A stretch of 56,796 nt of DNA from assembly GCA_029776155.1 (NCBI GenBank), contig JAKOTU010000058.1:1-56796 (forward strand). Reading direction: 5' to 3'. A program made the translations under genes and the position numbers. This DNA is from Bacillota bacterium (GTDB lineage: Bacteria; Bacillota; Limnochordia; Darwinibacteriales; Darwinibacteriaceae). Shown piece by piece: positions 10,101 through 19,766 of this stretch (positions are counted from its first letter, which is position 1; every line of letters starts with the position of its first letter). The notes under the pieces are model-generated. The model was not told the origin of the DNA, did not search any database, and saw only the letters and a program-made list of their open reading frames with translations.

Positions 10101-10497
10101 GGCAACCTGCGGGGAGAGCTTCTAAAGCGCTGATGAAAAAACCCAAGGCCGAGCGGCACAGTGCTTCAGGCTTGGTACGGGACAGCAAGCGGTGCAGCTG
10201 AACTTCGTCCAAAGAGGCATGCTTCTGAAGGGTGGCGGCGAGGTGCTTGAGGAAAACCACAGGCTCGTCGTCATAGGCGTCCAGGCTGTACCATGCTGGG
10301 GGACGCCCAGAGTACTGGGCTAGTTGACTTAAAAACACTGTTTTTCCATAACCAGCAGGGGCCAAAACCAACAGCACCTGACAATCAGTGGAGAGGTGGC
10401 GCTGGACCAGAGCCGTGCGGTCCACCATCCGCCCCTGGTATTGCGGGCACTGCAGTTTGGTGGTAATCAAGGGCACGTGGTCAGGATGCCGGATCAC
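7147..10497 (-). CDS. Large MalT/SARP-like transcriptional regulator with ATPase, TPR, HEAT-like and BTAD domains
   Basis: A multidomain regulator of about 1,116 residues. Near residues 46-56 is a P-loop (APAGYGKTVF) and near 140 a Walker B-like CLLVLDNWH, as in MalT-type STAND ATPases. The middle is a long array of TPR-like helices (about 330-780), then a short HEAT-like segment (KKDPSAYVRNMAAEAYERL, about 830). Residues about 870-965 are an OmpR-type winged helix (LQLLGPVRIFVDG, RDLLIYPAHAG), followed by a C-terminal BTAD TPR domain, the arrangement used by SARP activators at the C-terminus. GTG at 10497 is preferred over GTG 10506 because AAGGTG lies about six bases ahead. It probably binds a ligand and ATP, oligomerises and activates transcription. 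The target is unknown. Confidence 0.85.
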   Translation of the reverse strand: MIRHPDHVPLITTKLQCPQYQGRMVDRTALVQRHLSTDCQVLLVLAPAGYGKTVFLSQLAQYSGRPPAWYSLDAYDDEPVVFLKHLAATLQKHASLDEVQLHRLLSRTKPEALCRSALGFFISALEALPAGCLLVLDNWHVISHPTIWQFLAELIPLLPKETHLALSGRDSLDLLGRLALEGAYLAGQVQLVGRRDLQFAQEELESFFSLRASPVPKGELARIAALSAGWPITLSFLAQAGGTDLEHSAEVPPALAAYLDREILQVLPGDIQDFLIQTSVFSSFTPGDCDQLLGMDAALQKIRFLETNQLFLDRSGEHYYLVPVLRAHLRSKLGPQRGALYKKAGTIAIGRGNLHQAISCFLEAGEREGIADLVISAGAEAVQHGRWQDLGEWFEAPITPEESKDNPRLSLLQALVEIGRGQLGHAQRAVDRAEQLFRQRGDETGLAECHLLKARICRGQGAMEDSYQFLFGAEATLSASRFKLLLTIEKSVVYYTSGRFREARDLLQQCLAEYEGSGDREAVVRILEALGNITYLSGEPAKALLLFKRALALCPEGVMPGYDFQDMMSAIYDDWGETEQALLIAERSLAAREKLGLTELFPSSCLQLALVYTSLGRFSEAEHCFLQGAEYVKEHGSNRSDLALNLAFLARTLAIQEKWVEARAYALEALEAAEGQRYLYRTSVPTLTAPILARTGSWDLGLTLLKDAAQRAEQMGFIKCLAYAYQSLAYLHFLHGDEGEAQEYTRLALAASAKINDLQNFVTCYHWYHPLLMYGLEAGIATSFVQQALRRVGERCLKHLIPVVQRGSPETKQRSIPLLASIGGREACRVLAALKKDPSAYVRNMAAEAYERLVDPGEAAPTAAAAPTLSLQLLGPVRIFVDGQELAGVKWRSQRARDLLIYPAHAGHPLTKDQIIDALWAEDYADLAKADAQFHTTLYRLRSVLKQYGLPELIQRGTDAYTLAGPVETDLARFESLLRSALSHKADSPEQLSLLKEALKYYHGDYLENLDYPWVIPEREALRLRCHEAQLRLVNCYLASGQYQKAISALVMLLQRDELNEAYHALLIKAYAQSGQRQAARRQYALLRDILQRELGVKPSVETQNLYHSLNLGLPE

Positions 10498-10604
10498 TGC
10501 AGTCACCTTCTCAGGTATTTTTTTCCTTCTTCTCCGTAATCTTAATTACTCCTGACTGAGGAATATGTATCCGTTTCTGGAGAAGCTACTGGCGAGGTGA
10601 TAGC

Positions 10605-11138
10605 GTGAAGAAGATACGGGATCGACTGCAGCTCGGCGTGGTAGCCGGCCTTACAGGAGTGGTGGTGAAAGATCTGGTGGGGGGGCTGTTATCCAGAGCC
10701 GGCTGGGCCGAGGAACGGGGCCCCCAGCGCGCCGCGGGCATGCTGCTCCCGGCTTATAAGATCTACACACCGTTGGGGCGTCTGGCGGGCTGGCTGGCCG
10801 ATGCCGCGGTGGGCAGCCTGCTGGGCATTGCTTCAGTCTATACGCTCTCCTTTACGGGTAAAGATCGCGCGGCCTTGAAGGGACTGACCACGGGGGCTTT
10901 GGCTTGGGTGGGCCTCTATGGGGTCATGGGCAATATAGGCGCGACGACGGTGCGCCCTGTGCAGCCCAAAACGGTGATCTCCGAGTTCATCAACCATGCC
11001 GTTTATGGGGTGGTGACTACGGCCACAGCCGCCTACCTAGGTGATGAGCAGTTGTTTGAGGGAGGTATACCCTGGAGCGCGAGCAGCATCCGAATGGAGG
11101 AGATCCCCCTGCGCCCGGCGCCTAGGCATGTGAATTGA
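10605..11138 (+). CDS. Small membrane protein of unknown function
   Basis: The 177-residue product has four hydrophobic segments: about 10-30 ([20 protein letters not shown]), about 60-85 ([18 protein letters not shown]), about 98-115 ([13 protein letters not shown]) and about 135-150 ([13 protein letters not shown]). The start GTG at 10605 has GAGGTG a few bases upstream. I do not recognise the family; similar short glycine- and alanine-rich membrane proteins are common in spore-forming Bacillota. It lies divergent from the BTAD regulator with about 100 bases between, so the regulator might act on it, but nothing in the sequence proves that. Confidence 0.6.
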   Translation: MKKIRDRLQLGVVAGLTGVVVKDLVGGLLSRAGWAEERGPQRAAGMLLPAYKIYTPLGRLAGWLADAAVGSLLGIASVYTLSFTGKDRAALKGLTTGALAWVGLYGVMGNIGATTVRPVQPKTVISEFINHAVYGVVTTATAAYLGDEQLFEGGIPWSASSIRMEEIPLRPAPRHVN

Positions 11139-11223
11139 AACACTAATTCCCTCCTGGAGGAATTGGGAGAAATGCGGAGAATTTTGCAACACTCGCATTT
11201 ACTTATCCGGGAGGTGTGATTTT

Positions 11224-13086
11224 GTGAGAATGTCCCTGCGCTGGAAGATGCTGTTTTTGGTTTTCGTGGTGATCCTAGCCCCCATTCTCATTTTGGGCCT
11301 GAACGAGTATCGGGATACGCGCGGCATGATCACCGACATGCTGCGGGCTACAGCCCGGGAGGCCCTGGCCAACGGCGTAGCCTTTGCCGACGGCTTTTTG
11401 AAGTCGGTGGAAGAAGCGGTGGCCATGCTCAGCCGGGATCCCAATGTGCTCAGCGCCTTGGAAGACCCGGAAGCACAAGGCAGAGTGTTAAAGGTCCTGG
11501 AAAGCTACGTCGCCACCCATGTGGATGTGGAAAACGCGTTTTTGGGGCTGCGGGATAAAGCCTTCCACGTCTACCCCCCGACACCAGGAGGCCTGCCTCC
11601 TGGATTTGATCCCACCTCCCGTCCTTGGTACACCCAGGCCATGGCCGCAGATGGCCTGATTTGGACTGAGCCCTATGTGGACACGGGGAGCGGTCAGCTG
11701 GTGGTGACCGCGGCCATGCCCGTACGCCGCCCAGGGGAAAGCGTCCCTGTGGGTGTGGTGGGCATTGACGTCACCTTAGGGCGCTTAGCGGCCCTTATCT
11801 CCTCCCGACAGGTGGCGGAGAGCGGCTATCTTGTGCTCATGGATGCCCAGGGGATGGTGCTGGCCCATCCTGACCCCAGGGCGGTGGGGCAACCCATGCC
11901 CAATGGGGACATTCTGCAGCGGGTGTTGGCCAGCGGCTCAGGCGAAATGGACTACAAAGACGGAGAGCACATGTTTGTGGCCTACGCCACTTTGGAGCGC
12001 ACCGGCTGGCCTTTAGGGGCCATGGTTTCCTACGGCGAAGCCGACCGCTACGTAACTAGGCAGCTGGGGCGTATGGTACTCATTGGTCTGATCTTTCTGG
12101 CCCTGGCCTTTGCCGCCGGTTCGCTGATCACCAACCGCATGTTGGTTAGGCCGGTGCTGCAGCTCGCAGCAGCGGCGGAGAAGATTGCCCAAGGGGATTT
12201 CACCACCGAGGTGACGCTGAAGAAAACCGACGAACTAGGGGTGCTGGCCGAGGCCTTCCGCACCCTCCAGAAGGAGCTGGGCCGGCTGATCGGGGAGGTG
12301 CAGGCCGCCAGCAGCAGAACGGCGCAGCTGAGCACGGCCGTGTACCGCTCCAGCCAGGAGATCAGTGCCTCCACAGAGGAGATGGCCGCCACTACCAGCG
12401 AATTTGCCACTTCCGTCCAGCGCACCAGCGACAACGTCCAGTCGGTTGATGAAGATGGCAGTGCCATCCGCAGGATTTCGGCCCAGGGCGAAGAGGTTAT
12501 CGCCCAGGCGGTCAACCAGATGCAGAGCATCGAGGTGAGCTTTGCCCAGCTCCATGACAGCGTGGAGCAGCTCAGCATCCAATCCAGCGAGATCGCCAAG
12601 ATCACTGACCTGATCAGGGGAATTTCCGATCAGACCAACCTTTTGGCTTTGAACGCAGCCATTGAAGCGGCCCGGGCTGGGGAGCAGGGCCGGGGCTTTG
12701 CCGTGGTGGCGGAAGAGGTGCGCAGTTTGGCGGAGCAGTCCGCCCAGGCCACAAAGCAGATCGCCGATCTGCTGCGGGAAGTGAACGTGCAGATCGCCAA
12801 GGTGCGTGCGGAGGCCAACAAGAGCATCTCCGAGATCAAGGCCGGGTCCACCAGCGTGCAGGTGGCGGGGGAAACCTTCGCCCAAATTGGACAGGCCATC
12901 AACAACATCAGTGCCCGCATCCGGGAAGTGGCCACCTATGCCCTGGAACTGAGCAGCGGTTCAGAGCAGATGGCCGCGGCCACAGAAGAACAGGCAGCCA
13001 CGCTCCAGGAGATTACCAGTTCCGCCAACGAACTGGCGGAACAGGCCAGTCAGCTCATGCAGCTGATCGAGGGTTTCAAAATCTAA
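11224..13086 (+). CDS. Methyl-accepting chemotaxis protein with dCache sensor
   Basis: An intact chemoreceptor of 620 residues. TM1 is at about 8-26, followed by a double-Cache sensor containing the [12 protein letters not shown] and [12 protein letters not shown] patterns of small-molecule-binding dCache domains. TM2 lies near 283-303, HAMP near 304-355, and the signalling domain ends the protein with tip [23 protein letters not shown] at 11224 follows GGGAGG. It resembles the frameshifted receptor at 2439-4294 in layout but differs through the sensor. It should cluster with CheA/CheW at the membrane; no che genes lie in the window. A GC-rich hairpin follows the stop. Confidence 0.92.
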   Translation: MRMSLRWKMLFLVFVVILAPILILGLNEYRDTRGMITDMLRATAREALANGVAFADGFLKSVEEAVAMLSRDPNVLSALEDPEAQGRVLKVLESYVATHVDVENAFLGLRDKAFHVYPPTPGGLPPGFDPTSRPWYTQAMAADGLIWTEPYVDTGSGQLVVTAAMPVRRPGESVPVGVVGIDVTLGRLAALISSRQVAESGYLVLMDAQGMVLAHPDPRAVGQPMPNGDILQRVLASGSGEMDYKDGEHMFVAYATLERTGWPLGAMVSYGEADRYVTRQLGRMVLIGLIFLALAFAAGSLITNRMLVRPVLQLAAAAEKIAQGDFTTEVTLKKTDELGVLAEAFRTLQKELGRLIGEVQAASSRTAQLSTAVYRSSQEISASTEEMAATTSEFATSVQRTSDNVQSVDEDGSAIRRISAQGEEVIAQAVNQMQSIEVSFAQLHDSVEQLSIQSSEIAKITDLIRGISDQTNLLALNAAIEAARAGEQGRGFAVVAEEVRSLAEQSAQATKQIADLLREVNVQIAKVRAEANKSISEIKAGSTSVQVAGETFAQIGQAINNISARIREVATYALELSSGSEQMAAATEEQAATLQEITSSANELAEQASQLMQLIEGFKI

Positions 13087-13101
13087 CATCCTGCCAAGTC
13101 C

Positions 13102-13126
13102 CAATGGGCCCCCTGCGGGCCCATTG
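13102..13126 (+). terminator. GC-rich hairpin after chemoreceptor
   Basis: CAATGGGCCC (13102-13111) pairs perfectly with GGGCCCATTG (13117-13126), loop CCTGC. No T-run follows, so termination would be weak or factor-assisted. Confidence 0.5.
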
Positions 13127-13214
13127 TCGCGCCTTGAGCCGGCAGGGATTGGGCAGCCCCCTGGGGAAGTACTCCTCAATTGCATAGAAAAGGCAGGTAC
13201 GGGAGGCATTCCCC

Positions 13215-14681
13215 ATGAACGAGACTGCATTTGGCAATTTAATCCCCAGGCCCGTGCGGGCAGAATGGCTGTCCGGAGTATTCAGCTTGGGACCGGACAC
13301 CAAAATCTCAGTCCCTGCGGGTCTAGATGCGGCCCGGGAAAGTGCGCAGTATCTAGCCTGCGTTCTGGGCGCGCTCACCGGCCTTCCCCTGCCGGTGCTG
13401 GAAGGCGCGGCACCTAGGCCGGGCTGTATCCACTTAACTGATCAGGGAGCTCCTGAGGGGTTGGGGGACGAGGGTTACCTACTGGAGGCAGCAGGGGATC
13501 GGGTGGTGATCCGGGCCAGGCAGTATGCCGGGTTCTTCTACGGCTGCCAGACCTTAAGGCAGCTGCTGCCGCCAAGAAGGGGCCCCTGGCAGCTTCCAGG
13601 TGTGGCCATTGAGGACTATCCCCGCTTTGCCTGGCGGGGGGCCATGCTGGATGTGGCCCGCAGCTTTTTCCCTGTGCCGGAGGTCAAAAGGCTGATCGAT
13701 CTTCTAGCGGGGTACAAAATCAACCGGCTGCACCTGCACCTCAGCGATGACCAGGGCTGGAGGATTATGATCAACAGCTGGCCCAAGTTAGCCCTCTACG
13801 GCGGGCGTGGTGCGGTGGAAGGGGGGCGTTCTGGCTACTACACCCAGGCTGAATTCAAGGACTTGGCTGCCTATGCCCGCAGCCGGGCCATGCTGCTGGT
13901 TCCAGAAATCGATCTGCCCGGCCACACCACTGCGGTCCTGGCTTCCTATCCGGAACTGAACCGGGATGGGACTGCACCCGAGCTGTACCGGGGCATGAAG
14001 GTGGGTTTCAGTACTTTGGCCGCGGAGAAGGAGATCACCTACCGTTTCGCTACCGATGTCTTGGGGGAACTGGCCCAGCTCACCCCAGGCCCCTACCTCC
14101 ATGTGGGGGGCGATGAAGCCCATTCCACCACTTTGGAGGAGTACAAGCTGTTCCTAGGCCGCCTGCACGACCTGGTGGCCCAGACCGGCAAAACGCTGGT
14201 GGGGTGGGATGAAATTATCCAAGGGGGCCTGAGGCCCGGGGATGTAGTCCAGATCTGGCGTAAAGAGGCCCAACCCCTAGAGGCTGTGCGCCAGGGGGCG
14301 CGGGTGATCATGTCCCCCTGCCACCACGCCTATTTGGATATGAAATACGCTGCCGGCACCAAGCTTGGCCAAGATTGGGCCGCCTTGATTGAAGTGGCGG
14401 ATGCCTACGCCTGGGATCCGGTTAGTGTCTATCCCGGTTTAAGTGAAGGGGATGTATTGGGCGTAGAAGCGGCCCTGTGGACTGAGACCATCCATTCCCT
14501 GAAGGCCGCGGAGTACATGCTCTTTCCCCGCATCTTAGGTATTGCCGAAATTGGCTGGTCGCCGCGGCAGGGCAGGAGCTGGGCAGAATACCGCAGGCGG
14601 CTAGCTCGGCACGGGCCCCGTCTGCAGGCCGCGGATGTGCACTTTTACCGTTCACCCCAAGTACCCTGGGAGGAGGATTAG
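13215..14681 (+). CDS. Beta-N-acetylhexosaminidase, GH20
   Basis: A 488-residue GH20 enzyme that removes terminal N-acetylglucosamine or N-acetylgalactosamine by substrate-assisted catalysis. An N-terminal GH20b-type domain (about 1-125) precedes the TIM barrel, which shows HLHLSDDQGWR near 172 and the catalytic Asp-Glu pair at 300-301 in HVGGDEAH; the catalytic-pocket tryptophans appear in VGWDEI and AYAWDP. There is no signal peptide, so it acts in the cytoplasm on imported oligosaccharides such as chitobiose or muropeptide-derived sugars. ATG 13215 is preceded by GGGAGG eight bases away. The next gene (HAD) begins three bases after its stop, so the two are probably co-transcribed. Confidence 0.92.
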   Translation: MNETAFGNLIPRPVRAEWLSGVFSLGPDTKISVPAGLDAARESAQYLACVLGALTGLPLPVLEGAAPRPGCIHLTDQGAPEGLGDEGYLLEAAGDRVVIRARQYAGFFYGCQTLRQLLPPRRGPWQLPGVAIEDYPRFAWRGAMLDVARSFFPVPEVKRLIDLLAGYKINRLHLHLSDDQGWRIMINSWPKLALYGGRGAVEGGRSGYYTQAEFKDLAAYARSRAMLLVPEIDLPGHTTAVLASYPELNRDGTAPELYRGMKVGFSTLAAEKEITYRFATDVLGELAQLTPGPYLHVGGDEAHSTTLEEYKLFLGRLHDLVAQTGKTLVGWDEIIQGGLRPGDVVQIWRKEAQPLEAVRQGARVIMSPCHHAYLDMKYAAGTKLGQDWAALIEVADAYAWDPVSVYPGLSEGDVLGVEAALWTETIHSLKAAEYMLFPRILGIAEIGWSPRQGRSWAEYRRRLARHGPRLQAADVHFYRSPQVPWEED

Positions 14682-14683
14682 CG

Positions 14684-15463
14684 CTGCAGAAACTGTTCGT
14701 CTTTGATGTTGATGGTACACTGCTCAATTCGCAGCACCAGGTGCTGGACTCCACAAAAAGGGCCCTCGGGCTGCTCAAAGAAAAGGGGCACCGAATCATC
14801 TTGGCCACAGCCCGTTCCCCGGTGGCCATGGAGCCCATTTGGGACCAATTGGGCTGCGAGCTTTTCTATATTGGCTTAAACGGCGCCCTCATTGTGCAGG
14901 GGCAGTCCATCCTCTGGGAGGAGGCCATTCCCCCGGCCGGGGCGGCAGAAGCCCTGGGGCTTGCCCGCCGGTATGGTTTCAGCATCAACGTTTATGCTGG
15001 CCGGCGCTGGGTGATTGAACAGGAAAACCCCCTCTCTCAAGTGGAGGCGGAGATCGTGGGGGTGCAGCCGGAAGTGGCTGGTTTTGGCTCTTTAGAAAAG
15101 CTGCACAAAATCTTGGTGATTGGCGGAGATGGGGCAGCGCGGCAGTATCAACGGGAGCTGCAGGCCCGCACTTGCGAGCTGAATGTGAGCATTTCCAAGC
15201 CCACCTATTGTGAAATCGTAAGCCACAGGGCTTCAAAAGGCCGGGCTCTGCGGCAGGCCTGCGCCCTTTTGGGTGTGGACCTGGAGGATACGGTGGCCTT
15301 TGGCGATGGGGAGAACGATGGGGAACTCTTTGCCGTGGCGGGTCGGACTGTGGCCATGGGTAATGGGCATCCTGCCCTGCGGGCCGCCGCTGATTTTGTA
15401 ACCGCCTCCAACGACGGGGACGGCATCCTTAAGGGCGTCCTCTGGGCTTTGGGGCAGGCCTGA
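14684..15463 (+). CDS. Cof-type HAD phosphatase, probable CTG start
   Basis: The 259-residue product is a HAD hydrolase of the Cof/YbiV class: motif I DVDGT at residues 8-12, motif II near the HRIILATAR stretch, and motif IV GDGENDGELF near 207. It would dephosphorylate sugar phosphates. There is no ATG, GTG or TTG in this frame before GTG at 14741, and starting there would delete motif I. CTG at 14684 lies seven bases after AGGAGG (14671-14676), so CTG is the likely initiator. The gene starts three bases after the GH20 stop, which fits translational coupling. An alternative is a later CTG at 14693. Confidence 0.82.
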   Translation: MQKLFVFDVDGTLLNSQHQVLDSTKRALGLLKEKGHRIILATARSPVAMEPIWDQLGCELFYIGLNGALIVQGQSILWEEAIPPAGAAEALGLARRYGFSINVYAGRRWVIEQENPLSQVEAEIVGVQPEVAGFGSLEKLHKILVIGGDGAARQYQRELQARTCELNVSISKPTYCEIVSHRASKGRALRQACALLGVDLEDTVAFGDGENDGELFAVAGRTVAMGNGHPALRAAADFVTASNDGDGILKGVLWALGQA

Positions 15464-15576
15464 ATGGGGCGCCTTGATTGGGGCGCAAGGCAGGAAGTGG
15501 CAGGCTTAAGGAGAAAAAAGGAAGCAAAGGGGTCAAGCGCCCCACAGCGGAACTTTATTGCAAGCGAGGTGCTGAG

Positions 15577-17244
15577 ATGGGTGAAGTGAAGTGTGTGATC
15601 GGCGTGGATTTCGGCAGTGATTCGGCGCGGGCCCTGGTGGTCAACGCCCACACCGGAGAAGAACTTGCCAGCGAGGTTTCCTACTACAAACGCTGGTCCC
15701 AGGGGCTGTACTCCGATGCAGCTCGCAATCAATTCCGCCACCATCCCCTGGACTATCTAGAAAGCTTGGAAGAGTGTATTAGGGGTGCCTTGGCCAAGCT
15801 TCCGCCGGAGGTTGCCCAGAACGTGGTGGGTATTGGGGTAGATACTACCGGTTCAACCCCTGCTCCGGTCGATGAAAACGGCACGCCCCTGGCCCTTTTG
15901 GATGAGTTCCGGGAGAATCCCAATGCCATGTTCATCCTTTGGAAAGACCATACCGCAGTCCGGGAAGCCGCGGAAATCAACAAGCTGGCCAAGAGCTGGG
16001 GTGGCGTGGATTACACCAAATACGAAGGGGGGGTTTATTCCTCCGAATGGTTCTGGGCCAAGATCCTGCACATCCTGCGCGCCGATGAAAAGGTGCGCCA
16101 GGCCGCCTATTCCTGGGTAGAGGTGTGCGACTGGATCCCGGGAGTACTCACAGGCACCACCGACCCCAAGGTGCTCAAGCGCAGCCGCTGCGCAGCCGGG
16201 CATAAAGCCATGTGGCACCAAGAATGGGGCGGGCTGCCCGCAGAAGAGTTTCTAACCAAATTAGATCCCCTGCTCCAAGGCTTGCGGGAGCGCCTGTACA
16301 CGGAAACCTACACCTCCGATGAAAAGGCCGGTGAGTTGACGGAAGAGTGGGCGAACAGATTGGGCCTGCCTGCCGGTATCGCCGTGGCGGTGGGCGCCTT
16401 TGATGCCCACATGGGAGCTGTGGGCGGTGGGATCAAGGAAAATGTTTTGGTGAAGATTATGGGCACTTCCACCTGTGATGTGATGGTGGCCAGCCAAGAA
16501 CAGCTGGCCGGCACCTTGGTCGCAGGGATCTGCGGGCAGGTGGACGGCTCGGTAATCCCCGGCCTGATCGGCTTGGAGGCTGGCCAATCGGCCTTCGGCG
16601 ATGTGTATGCTTGGCTCCGGGATGTGCTCTACTGGTCCTGGGAAGCGCTGGCCCAGGAAGCGGGGCTGAGCAGCGCGGTCTTGGAGACCATCAGGGAGAA
16701 GCTCTTGATCAAGCTCACGGAAGCGGCGGCCCAGGTGGATCCCAGCACCACCACAGTTGTGGCCCTGGATTGGCTCAACGGCAGGCGTACCCCCTTTGCC
16801 GATCAGGAGTTGAAGGGAGCCTTGGTGGGCCTCACCTTGGGCACCGATGCTCCCCGGCTGTTTAGGGCCCTGGTGGAAGCCACCGCCTTTGGCGCCAAGG
16901 CCATTGTGGAGCGCTTTAGGGAGGAAGGCCTCCAGATCGAGGAGGTCGTTGCCATGGGCGGCATTCCCGGCAAGAACGAGTTTGTGATGCAGGTGACCAC
17001 CGATGTTCTGGGGATGCCCATTAAGGTCGTGCGCTCCGAACAGGCAGTGGCCCTGGGCGCGGCCATGTTTGGGGCTGTCGCGGCAGGCCTTTACGTTGAT
17101 ATTGCTGCCGCCCAGGAGGCCATGGGCAGCGGCTACTCCCACGTATACACACCGGATCCGGTTAGTACGAAACGCTACGCGGAGCTGTATGAGAAGTACC
17201 TGAAGATCGGCGAGCTGCTCTCGGATACGCTGCGGACCTTGTAG
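15577..17244 (+). CDS. araB: L-ribulokinase
   Basis: A 555-residue FGGY kinase, the usual length of AraB, that phosphorylates L-ribulose to L-ribulose 5-phosphate with ATP. It begins with the ATP-binding phosphate-1 motif GVDFGSDSAR and shows the substrate motif TTGSTPAPVDENG, the MGTSTCDVM stretch and the late GGIPGKNEFVMQ adenosine motif. The frame is open upstream to 15478, but the ATG at 15577 is preferred: GAGGTG lies just upstream and the homology begins there. It opens the araB-araD-araA operon, with 18 bases to araD. No AraR operator could be recognised. Cytoplasmic. Confidence 0.97.
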   Translation: MGEVKCVIGVDFGSDSARALVVNAHTGEELASEVSYYKRWSQGLYSDAARNQFRHHPLDYLESLEECIRGALAKLPPEVAQNVVGIGVDTTGSTPAPVDENGTPLALLDEFRENPNAMFILWKDHTAVREAAEINKLAKSWGGVDYTKYEGGVYSSEWFWAKILHILRADEKVRQAAYSWVEVCDWIPGVLTGTTDPKVLKRSRCAAGHKAMWHQEWGGLPAEEFLTKLDPLLQGLRERLYTETYTSDEKAGELTEEWANRLGLPAGIAVAVGAFDAHMGAVGGGIKENVLVKIMGTSTCDVMVASQEQLAGTLVAGICGQVDGSVIPGLIGLEAGQSAFGDVYAWLRDVLYWSWEALAQEAGLSSAVLETIREKLLIKLTEAAAQVDPSTTTVVALDWLNGRRTPFADQELKGALVGLTLGTDAPRLFRALVEATAFGAKAIVERFREEGLQIEEVVAMGGIPGKNEFVMQVTTDVLGMPIKVVRSEQAVALGAAMFGAVAAGLYVDIAAAQEAMGSGYSHVYTPDPVSTKRYAELYEKYLKIGELLSDTLRTL

Positions 17245-17262
17245 CGGGAAAGGAGGGTGAGC

Positions 17263-17952
17263 ATGCTGAAGGATCTGAAGGCAGAGGTGCTGCGGGCCAA
17301 TCAAGAGCTGCAGAGGCAGGGCCTGGTCATCTACACCTGGGGTAATGTGAGCGGCATCGATCGGGAGCGGGGCCTGGTTGTGATCAAACCCAGCGGGGTA
17401 GCCTACGAGCATTTAACTCCTGAGCAAATGGTGGTGCTGGACCTGGAGGGCACCATTGTCGAAGGGAAACTGCGCCCATCCTCTGATACCCCTACCCACC
17501 TGGAGCTGTACCGCCAATTTCCCCGTATCGGGGGCGTAGTGCACACCCATTCCAAGTGGGCTACCATCTGGGCCCAGGCTGGCCAGGCCATTCCCTGCCG
17601 GGGAACCACCCATGCCGATTACTTTTACGGGGAAATACCCTGTACCCGGCCCCTCACGCCCCAGGAGGTGGAGGAGGGCTATGAGCTGTATACGGGCAGG
17701 GTGATTGTGGAGCGCTTTCAAGGGATCAACTATCTGGAGACGCCCGCCGTGCTGGTGGCGGAGCATGGGCCCTTTACCTGGGGGAAAGACTGCCATGAAG
17801 CGGTGCACAACAGCGTGGTGCTGGAGCAGGTGGCGGAAATGGCCTTCTTTACCAGGCTGCTCACGGGCCACGATCAGCCCATCAGCAGGCACGTCTTGGA
17901 AAAGCATTATCAGCGCAAGCACGGACCCAATGCCTATTACGGGCAATCTTAA
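17263..17952 (+). CDS. araD: L-ribulose-5-phosphate 4-epimerase
   Basis: The product, about 229 residues, is a class II aldolase-family epimerase that converts L-ribulose 5-phosphate to D-xylulose 5-phosphate. The zinc-binding region [11 protein letters not shown] and the [15 protein letters not shown] segment match AraD rather than fuculose aldolases. GTG at 17257 directly abuts AGGAGG (17251-17256) and cannot be used efficiently; ATG at 17263 is six bases from it and is chosen. It sits between araB and araA with short gaps, so all three form one operon. Confidence 0.97.
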   Translation: MLKDLKAEVLRANQELQRQGLVIYTWGNVSGIDRERGLVVIKPSGVAYEHLTPEQMVVLDLEGTIVEGKLRPSSDTPTHLELYRQFPRIGGVVHTHSKWATIWAQAGQAIPCRGTTHADYFYGEIPCTRPLTPQEVEEGYELYTGRVIVERFQGINYLETPAVLVAEHGPFTWGKDCHEAVHNSVVLEQVAEMAFFTRLLTGHDQPISRHVLEKHYQRKHGPNAYYGQS

Positions 17953-17966
17953 GGGAGGGAGAGAGC

Positions 17967-19475
17967 ATGGATCTCAACTTCAAGGATTTTGAAGTCTGGT
18001 TTGTCACCGGCAGTCAGCACCTCTACGGCGAAGCAGCCCTGCAGCAGGTGGGTGAAGATGCCCGCCGCATCGCCCAGAGCCTGAACGAGCGCCCAGAGAT
18101 CCCCGTGACCGTGGTGTACAAACCGGTTATGACCGATGGGGACTCCATCCGCCGGCTGATTCTGGAAGCCAACGTTGATGAGCGCTGCATCGGACTGATC
18201 CTGTGGATGCACACCTTCTCGCCAGCTAGGATGTGGATCGGGGGCCTAAGTGCCCTGCGCAAACCCTATCTCCATTTCCACACCCAGTATTATCGGGATA
18301 TTCCCTGGGATACCATTGATATGGACTACATGAACCTGCACCAGTCGGCCCATGGAGATAGGGAGTTCGGATTTATCAACACCAGGATGCGCAAGAATCG
18401 CAAAATCGTGGTGGGGCACTGGGAGGATCCCCAAGCCCTGGAAGCCCTGGGGGCCTGGACGCGGGTGGCTGCTGCCTGGCAGGACGGCCAGGGCGCCAAG
18501 ATCGCCCGTTTTGGCGACAACATGCGGGATGTGGCTGTAACCGAGGGTGATAAGGTTGCCGCGCAGATCCAGTTTGGCTATGTAGTCAACGGCTACTCCC
18601 TCAGCGACCTCACCGCTTACGTGGACGCCGTTACTGAAGCCCAAGTCAAGGCCCTGCTGGAAGAGTACGAAGGGAGTTATGCCCTCACGGAGCGGGTACG
18701 GCCCGGAGGCGAGTTCCGGGAGTACCTGGAGGAATCGGCCCGCATTGAAGCTGGGCTCAGGGCCTTTCTGCAGGAGGGAGGCTTCAAGGGCTTTACCACC
18801 AGCTTTGAAGACCTCACCGGTCTGCGCCAGCTGCCCGGTTTGGCTGTGCAGCGGCTGATGAAAGCGGGTTATGGCTTTGGCGCGGAAGGAGACTGGAAGA
18901 CTGCAGCCCTGCTCAGGGCCATGAAGGTGATGGCCCATGGCCTTGAGGGAGGCACCTCCTTTATGGAGGATTATGTGTACCACCTGGATCCCGCGGGCAG
19001 CCGGATCTTGGGCGCCCATATGCTGGAGGTGTGCGAGTCCCTGGCCAAGGACAAACCCGTCTTGGATGTGCAGCCCCTCTCCATCGGCGGTAAAGAAAAC
19101 CCGGCCCGCCTCATCTTTACGGCGCCAAAAGGCCCCGGGATCTGTGCCAGCCTCATCGATTTGGGCAACCGCTTCCGCATGGTGGTAAACGAAGTGGAAG
19201 TGGTGGATCCGCCGGCGGACCTGCCCAAGCTTCCCGTGGCCCGGGTGCTCTGGGATCCCAAGCCCAACCTCAAAGTGGCCGCGGAAGCCTGGATTTTGGC
19301 GGGCGGCGCCCACCATTCCGTGTTCACCCAGGCTCTGGGCAGTCAGTATGTGGAGGACTACTGCGAAATCGCGGGCATCGAGTATGTGCTCATCAACGAG
19401 GAAACGGAGATCCGCCAATTGAAGCAGGAGCTGCGTTTGGGTGAAATCTATTACCACCTGGCCAAGGGCATCTAA
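17967..19475 (+). CDS. araA: L-arabinose isomerase
   Basis: The 502-residue enzyme converts L-arabinose to L-ribulose, the first step of the pathway completed by the two genes upstream. The N-terminus [14 protein letters not shown] and the [25 protein letters not shown] and HMLEVCES segments are AraA hallmarks; the Mn-binding Glu and His fall in these. ATG follows AGGGAGGGAGAG. The intergenic gap after araD is 14 bases. A terminator closes the operon. No arabinose transporter is adjacent; the ABC importer at 34-37 kb is a candidate but its sugar is not known. Confidence 0.98.
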   Translation: MDLNFKDFEVWFVTGSQHLYGEAALQQVGEDARRIAQSLNERPEIPVTVVYKPVMTDGDSIRRLILEANVDERCIGLILWMHTFSPARMWIGGLSALRKPYLHFHTQYYRDIPWDTIDMDYMNLHQSAHGDREFGFINTRMRKNRKIVVGHWEDPQALEALGAWTRVAAAWQDGQGAKIARFGDNMRDVAVTEGDKVAAQIQFGYVVNGYSLSDLTAYVDAVTEAQVKALLEEYEGSYALTERVRPGGEFREYLEESARIEAGLRAFLQEGGFKGFTTSFEDLTGLRQLPGLAVQRLMKAGYGFGAEGDWKTAALLRAMKVMAHGLEGGTSFMEDYVYHLDPAGSRILGAHMLEVCESLAKDKPVLDVQPLSIGGKENPARLIFTAPKGPGICASLIDLGNRFRMVVNEVEVVDPPADLPKLPVARVLWDPKPNLKVAAEAWILAGGAHHSVFTQALGSQYVEDYCEIAGIEYVLINEETEIRQLKQELRLGEIYYHLAKGI

Positions 19476-19480
19476 AGCAG

Positions 19481-19506
19481 AGCCTCCCCGTTTTGGGGGA
19501 GGCTTT
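19481..19506 (+). terminator. Terminator of the araBDA operon
   Basis: AGCCTCCCC (19481-19489) pairs with GGGGAGGCT (19496-19504), then TTT. The stem is strong but the T-run is short. Confidence 0.7.
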
Positions 19507-19766
19507 GATCTGCTCTGCTAGATCCATAAAGGTAACTCCCAGTAACTGTTCTTCCCCTAACACGGCCGGTACAATAAAACAAAGGGGCGTGTGCCAAGCC
19601 GGCCAACCGGCGGCGCTTACCAGATTTCCACTATCTCCATGGTCACCTGGGAACAGCCTGGGCCTGGAAGTTGGGTTCAGGTTGTTTCCTTGACGTCTTT
19701 ATTCCCTGCGAAAATTAGTGTAAGATCGGTTTGAAGGAAAAAATTTCCCAAAATGGGGTCAGCACC

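Noticed and set aside
11140..11200. Imperfect palindrome AATTCC...GGAATT ahead of the second chemoreceptor
   Set aside because: No T-run and no match to a known operator, so it was not called as terminator or binding site.
19507..19766. Possible riboswitch or promoter ahead of the hybrid kinase
   Set aside because: TTGACG and TAAGAT-like elements are present but not at a valid spacing, and no known riboswitch consensus fits.
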